Origin: Campylobacteraceae bacterium
Lineage (GTDB): Bacteria; Campylobacterota; Campylobacteria; Campylobacterales; Sulfurovaceae
Reading direction: 5' to 3'
DNA length: 7,643 bases
NCBI GenBank assembly: GCA_027083075.1
Contig: JALWQQ010000058.1
Location: 1-7,643, forward strand
Positions 5,755 to 7,643 of this stretch are shown in pieces. Every line of letters starts with the position of its first letter. Position 1 is the stretch's first letter. Under the pieces are notes generated by a model. That model was given only the letters and a program-made list of their open reading frames with translations, was not told the origin of the DNA and did no database searches. A program made the position numbers and the translations under genes.

Positions 5755-5803
5755 TAACGCTATCGTAACAGAAGTTACGGTAACCGTCATTACGATAACG
5801 CTA
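5755..5803. promoter_or_regulatory. 49-nt imperfect palindrome with repeated GTAAC/GTTAC half-sites
   Basis: Centred on G5779. The outer 14-nt arms pair at 12 positions, including eight in a row (TATCGTAA with TTACGATA), and the inner arms GTTAC / GTAAC pair fully. Half-sites lie at 5765-5769, 5774-5778 and 5780-5784, with a related TTACG at 5790-5794. Nested CGTAAC-AGAA-GTTACG and ACGGT-A-ACCGT palindromes are also present. ACGCTA recurs at 5742-5747, 5757-5762 and 5798-5803. It lies just after the antiporter stop and about 130 nt before the peptide gene. It could be an operator cluster for that module or a processing or termination structure; no T-run follows on the minus strand. Confidence 0.5.
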
Positions 5804-5814
5804 CGATCCCGGCC

Positions 5815-7119
5815 TCATGTAAACAACTTCGTCTCTTCTTTTCTCTCAAAAAAGCTAAAGTACGCCCAGAGTATCGTACCGTAAACAAAGATAGAGAGCA
5901 TCACAACACCGATCGTCACCGCTTCGAACATCTCTTTGTAGGCAAAGGTATCGGGTATCATATGCACCAAGATAATCGAAAGTGCGCCTTTCATACCCGA
6001 AAAGGTGAGTAGAAACCACCCATTGAAACCGACGGGCTTGATCCCCTCCAAACTCTTGCCGAAAAAGGCGAACTTCGCCATCGAGAGTGCCCGTATGAGC
6101 GTCGTAGCGACAAACATCGTCAAGATCTCATTGCGATAGTGCCAGAGCTTCTCGATATCGATGCTCTCGGCAAGCAAAAAGAAGATCAGTGTTGCGGCGA
6201 TATAGCCGAACTCTTTGCTCATTTCGTAGATATACGCCATGCGCTCTTTTGTGGTCGCAACCACGGAAACAAGACGCAAGCTTCGCCAAAAAGAGCTGCG
6301 CTTTCGCTGCTCTTGCGCCTCCCTCTCTTCCAACTCACCATCGATCCACGCCTTGGTCGTGATGATCGCTACGATCAGCGTCAAGATACCGCTGATGTGA
6401 AAATGCTCCCCTATCAGATACGCGCCGTACGCCTCGATAATAAAGGTAAAAAGTTCGCTTCTTTTGTTGTCATAAAGCTTAAGAAAGAGATAGCACAGAT
6501 AGCCTATCGCCAAACCCGCCGCGATGCTTAGACCAAAGACACGCAGCGCCTCGATCGCGGCACCGCTTGCATCAACGCTTCCCGAGAGCATCCACGGTAG
6601 ACCGATAAAGAAAAATGCCACCACTGCCGTTGCATCATTGCCGAGCGATTCGCCCTCGATGAGTATCTTGATATCGTGCGCGATTCCCTCAAAACGCGAG
6701 AGTACCGACTGTACACTCACCGCGTCGGTAGCCATATTGATGGCAAAGAGTGCGACATAGCCGCCGAGACCAAGCCCCTTAAAGAGTCCGAAGGTATGCA
6801 GTGCGGCACCGATGGCAATAGAAAAGGCAACCGCCACTACCGCGAGGTAGAAGATGCTCCATGCGTGACGCTTAAGATCGGAGAGCTTCAGATGTAGCGC
6901 ATCCGCCATAAAGATCATCGGGATACAAAAGAGTACGATAGCATCAAAGTGCGGATAGAGATCGATCGGCACGGTAAATGTCACATAGGTATAGAGCAGA
7001 TAGGCGCTACCGAGCAGCAGAAAAATAGCGGGAATTTTCAACTTGGACGAAACGAAGTCCGAGATGACCACCGTACCCAAAAGGGTGATCAGCAGTACTT
7101 CCAAAGAGAAATCGTGCAT
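5815..7119 (-). CDS. CPA1-family Na+/H+ antiporter (NhaP/NHE type)
   Basis: An inner-membrane cation/proton antiporter of 434 residues with about 11-13 hydrophobic segments, exchanging Na+ or K+ for H+ in pH and ion homeostasis. CPA1 hallmarks are visible: ATDAVSVQSVL (130-140), equivalent to the usual TDPV unwound segment; EGESLGNDATAVV (155-167) with the ion-binding N161-D162; R343 in the TTLIRALSM helix; and SGMKGALSIIL (374-384), resembling the family's GxRGAxxxxL. A charged cytoplasmic loop (about 260-300, rich in E, R and K) interrupts the helices. Pro of TDPV is Ala here. Length matches prokaryotic NhaP types without a C-terminal regulatory domain. ATG 7119 has AGGAG (7125-7129) with a 5-nt spacer, and the T-A-G of the upstream PBP stop overlaps that site region, so the pair is probably one operon. 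Ion specificity cannot be read from the sequence. Confidence 0.92.
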   Translation of the reverse strand: MHDFSLEVLLITLLGTVVISDFVSSKLKIPAIFLLLGSAYLLYTYVTFTVPIDLYPHFDAIVLFCIPMIFMADALHLKLSDLKRHAWSIFYLAVVAVAFSIAIGAALHTFGLFKGLGLGGYVALFAINMATDAVSVQSVLSRFEGIAHDIKILIEGESLGNDATAVVAFFFIGLPWMLSGSVDASGAAIEALRVFGLSIAAGLAIGYLCYLFLKLYDNKRSELFTFIIEAYGAYLIGEHFHISGILTLIVAIITTKAWIDGELEEREAQEQRKRSSFWRSLRLVSVVATTKERMAYIYEMSKEFGYIAATLIFFLLAESIDIEKLWHYRNEILTMFVATTLIRALSMAKFAFFGKSLEGIKPVGFNGWFLLTFSGMKGALSIILVHMIPDTFAYKEMFEAVTIGVVMLSIFVYGTILWAYFSFFERKEETKLFT

Positions 7120-7130
7120 GTATGCTCCTA

Positions 7131-7643
7131 CTAAAAGAGTGTGCCGCTATCTTCACTAACCGGTCGCTGCGGTACTTTTCGCGGCGGATGCAAGCCACCG
7201 TCATCACTTTTCGTTTTCTTGTTCTCAATGCTTGTGTGATCGTTTTCTATTTTGATCACCTCGACGCTACTATTATCATCAAGCAAGATGATCTTGCTGT
7301 CGCTCTCTTCTTGCTTGGGTTCTTGCACTGCAGGCAGCGGCGATATGGCGGTATAGAGCTCCTCTTTGCCGCCATAAGTACCACGGAAGACCCCCTTGGG
7401 AATATCGAAGCGACGCTTGCTTTTCGGATAGCGCTTCAGTAGCGCACGATAAAAATCGGCAAATGCCGGCGCACTCACCACGCCGCCCGTTGCACCTTTG
7501 CCGATCGGCTTGTTGTTGTCGCGCCCAAACCAGACGATCGTCTCTACTTCGGGTGAGTAGCCGCAGAACCAAGCATCTATATTGCGATTGGTCGTACCGG
7601 TTTTGCCTGCCAGCTCTATGCCCTCCACCTTTGCTTTTCGTCC
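7131..7643 (-). CDS. mrcA: Class A penicillin-binding protein 1A, C-terminal 170 residues (runs off right edge)
   Basis: Bifunctional peptidoglycan glycosyltransferase/transpeptidase; only the end of the transpeptidase domain and the tail are in the window. The partial frame starts G-R-K-A-K-V-E and contains the third active-site motif KTGTT (residues 14-18). It is followed by the PBP1A-typical DAWFCGYSPEVETIVWFGRD (24-43) and GATGGVVSAPAFADF (51-65), the usual G-G-x-x-AxPxF block. After about residue 95 comes a poorly conserved, acidic-then-basic, probably disordered periplasmic tail (KQEESDSK ... PQRPVSEDSGTLF). The stop (7131-7133) is 11 nt before the antiporter ATG. The SxxK and SxN motifs and the glycosyltransferase domain lie beyond the edge. 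PBP1A is the best call; the symbol is by family resemblance. Confidence 0.92.
   Translation of the reverse strand, partial: GRKAKVEGIELAGKTGTTNRNIDAWFCGYSPEVETIVWFGRDNNKPIGKGATGGVVSAPAFADFYRALLKRYPKSKRRFDIPKGVFRGTYGGKEELYTAISPLPAVQEPKQEESDSKIILLDDNSSVEVIKIENDHTSIENKKTKSDDGGLHPPRKVPQRPVSEDSGTLF

Noticed and set aside
5755..5803. Classic Rho-independent terminator for the antiporter gene
   Set aside because: The palindrome is interrupted by mismatches and is not followed by a T-run on the minus strand, so it is kept only as an undefined palindrome.

Overview
The window reads as ordinary bacterial chromosome flanking a small, more AT-rich accessory island. Core genes have moderate GC, short intergenic gaps and promoters with a good -10 but no clear -35. 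Together with the style of the DnaX, LeuRS and PBP1A proteins, this suggests a free-living Campylobacterota (epsilonproteobacterial) genome, perhaps Sulfurovum/Sulfurimonas-like. That placement is an inference from protein character; no rRNA or phylogenetic marker was compared.

Left part (1-3416): the N-terminal third of leucyl-tRNA synthetase (leuS, minus strand, running off the left edge) follows a membrane-anchored YpfJ-type zinc metallopeptidase (minus). Across a 104-nt divergent promoter region lies dnaX (plus, GTG start), encoding the DNA polymerase III clamp-loader subunit. dnaX carries an A9 run late in the gene. Any one-base slip there meets a stop within five codons, so a shorter isoform is possible.

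Middle part (3417-5814): this is the least explained segment. It holds two paralogous, single-pass membrane HExxH proteins (3459-4271 and 4599-5390, both minus). Each is preceded by a different small gene: a three-helix membrane protein (4255-4515) in one unit and a 53-residue peptide (5467-5628) in the other. The peptide contains a stretch spaced like a double-glycine bacteriocin leader. Each unit begins with a 41-nt repeat (39/41 identical) and ends with an 82-nt repeat (81/82 identical), while everything between has diverged strongly. The pattern fits an old tandem duplication of a [small gene + membrane metalloprotease] module, with later sequence homogenisation or selection at both ends. 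A hairpin masks the ribosome binding site of one protease gene, and a 49-nt imperfect palindrome lies upstream of the module. The working hypothesis is a small peptide/protease system, possibly peptide maturation, defence or immunity. Function is not proven by anything in the sequence.

Right part (5815-7643): a CPA1-type Na+/H+ antiporter (minus) lies 11 nt downstream of the C-terminal end of a class A penicillin-binding protein (PBP1A, minus, running off the right edge). The two probably share a transcript. No gap without a gene exceeds 300 bases; the longest, 5629-5814, holds a possible promoter, one copy of the 41-nt repeat and the palindrome. No tRNA, rRNA, CRISPR array or insertion sequence was seen.
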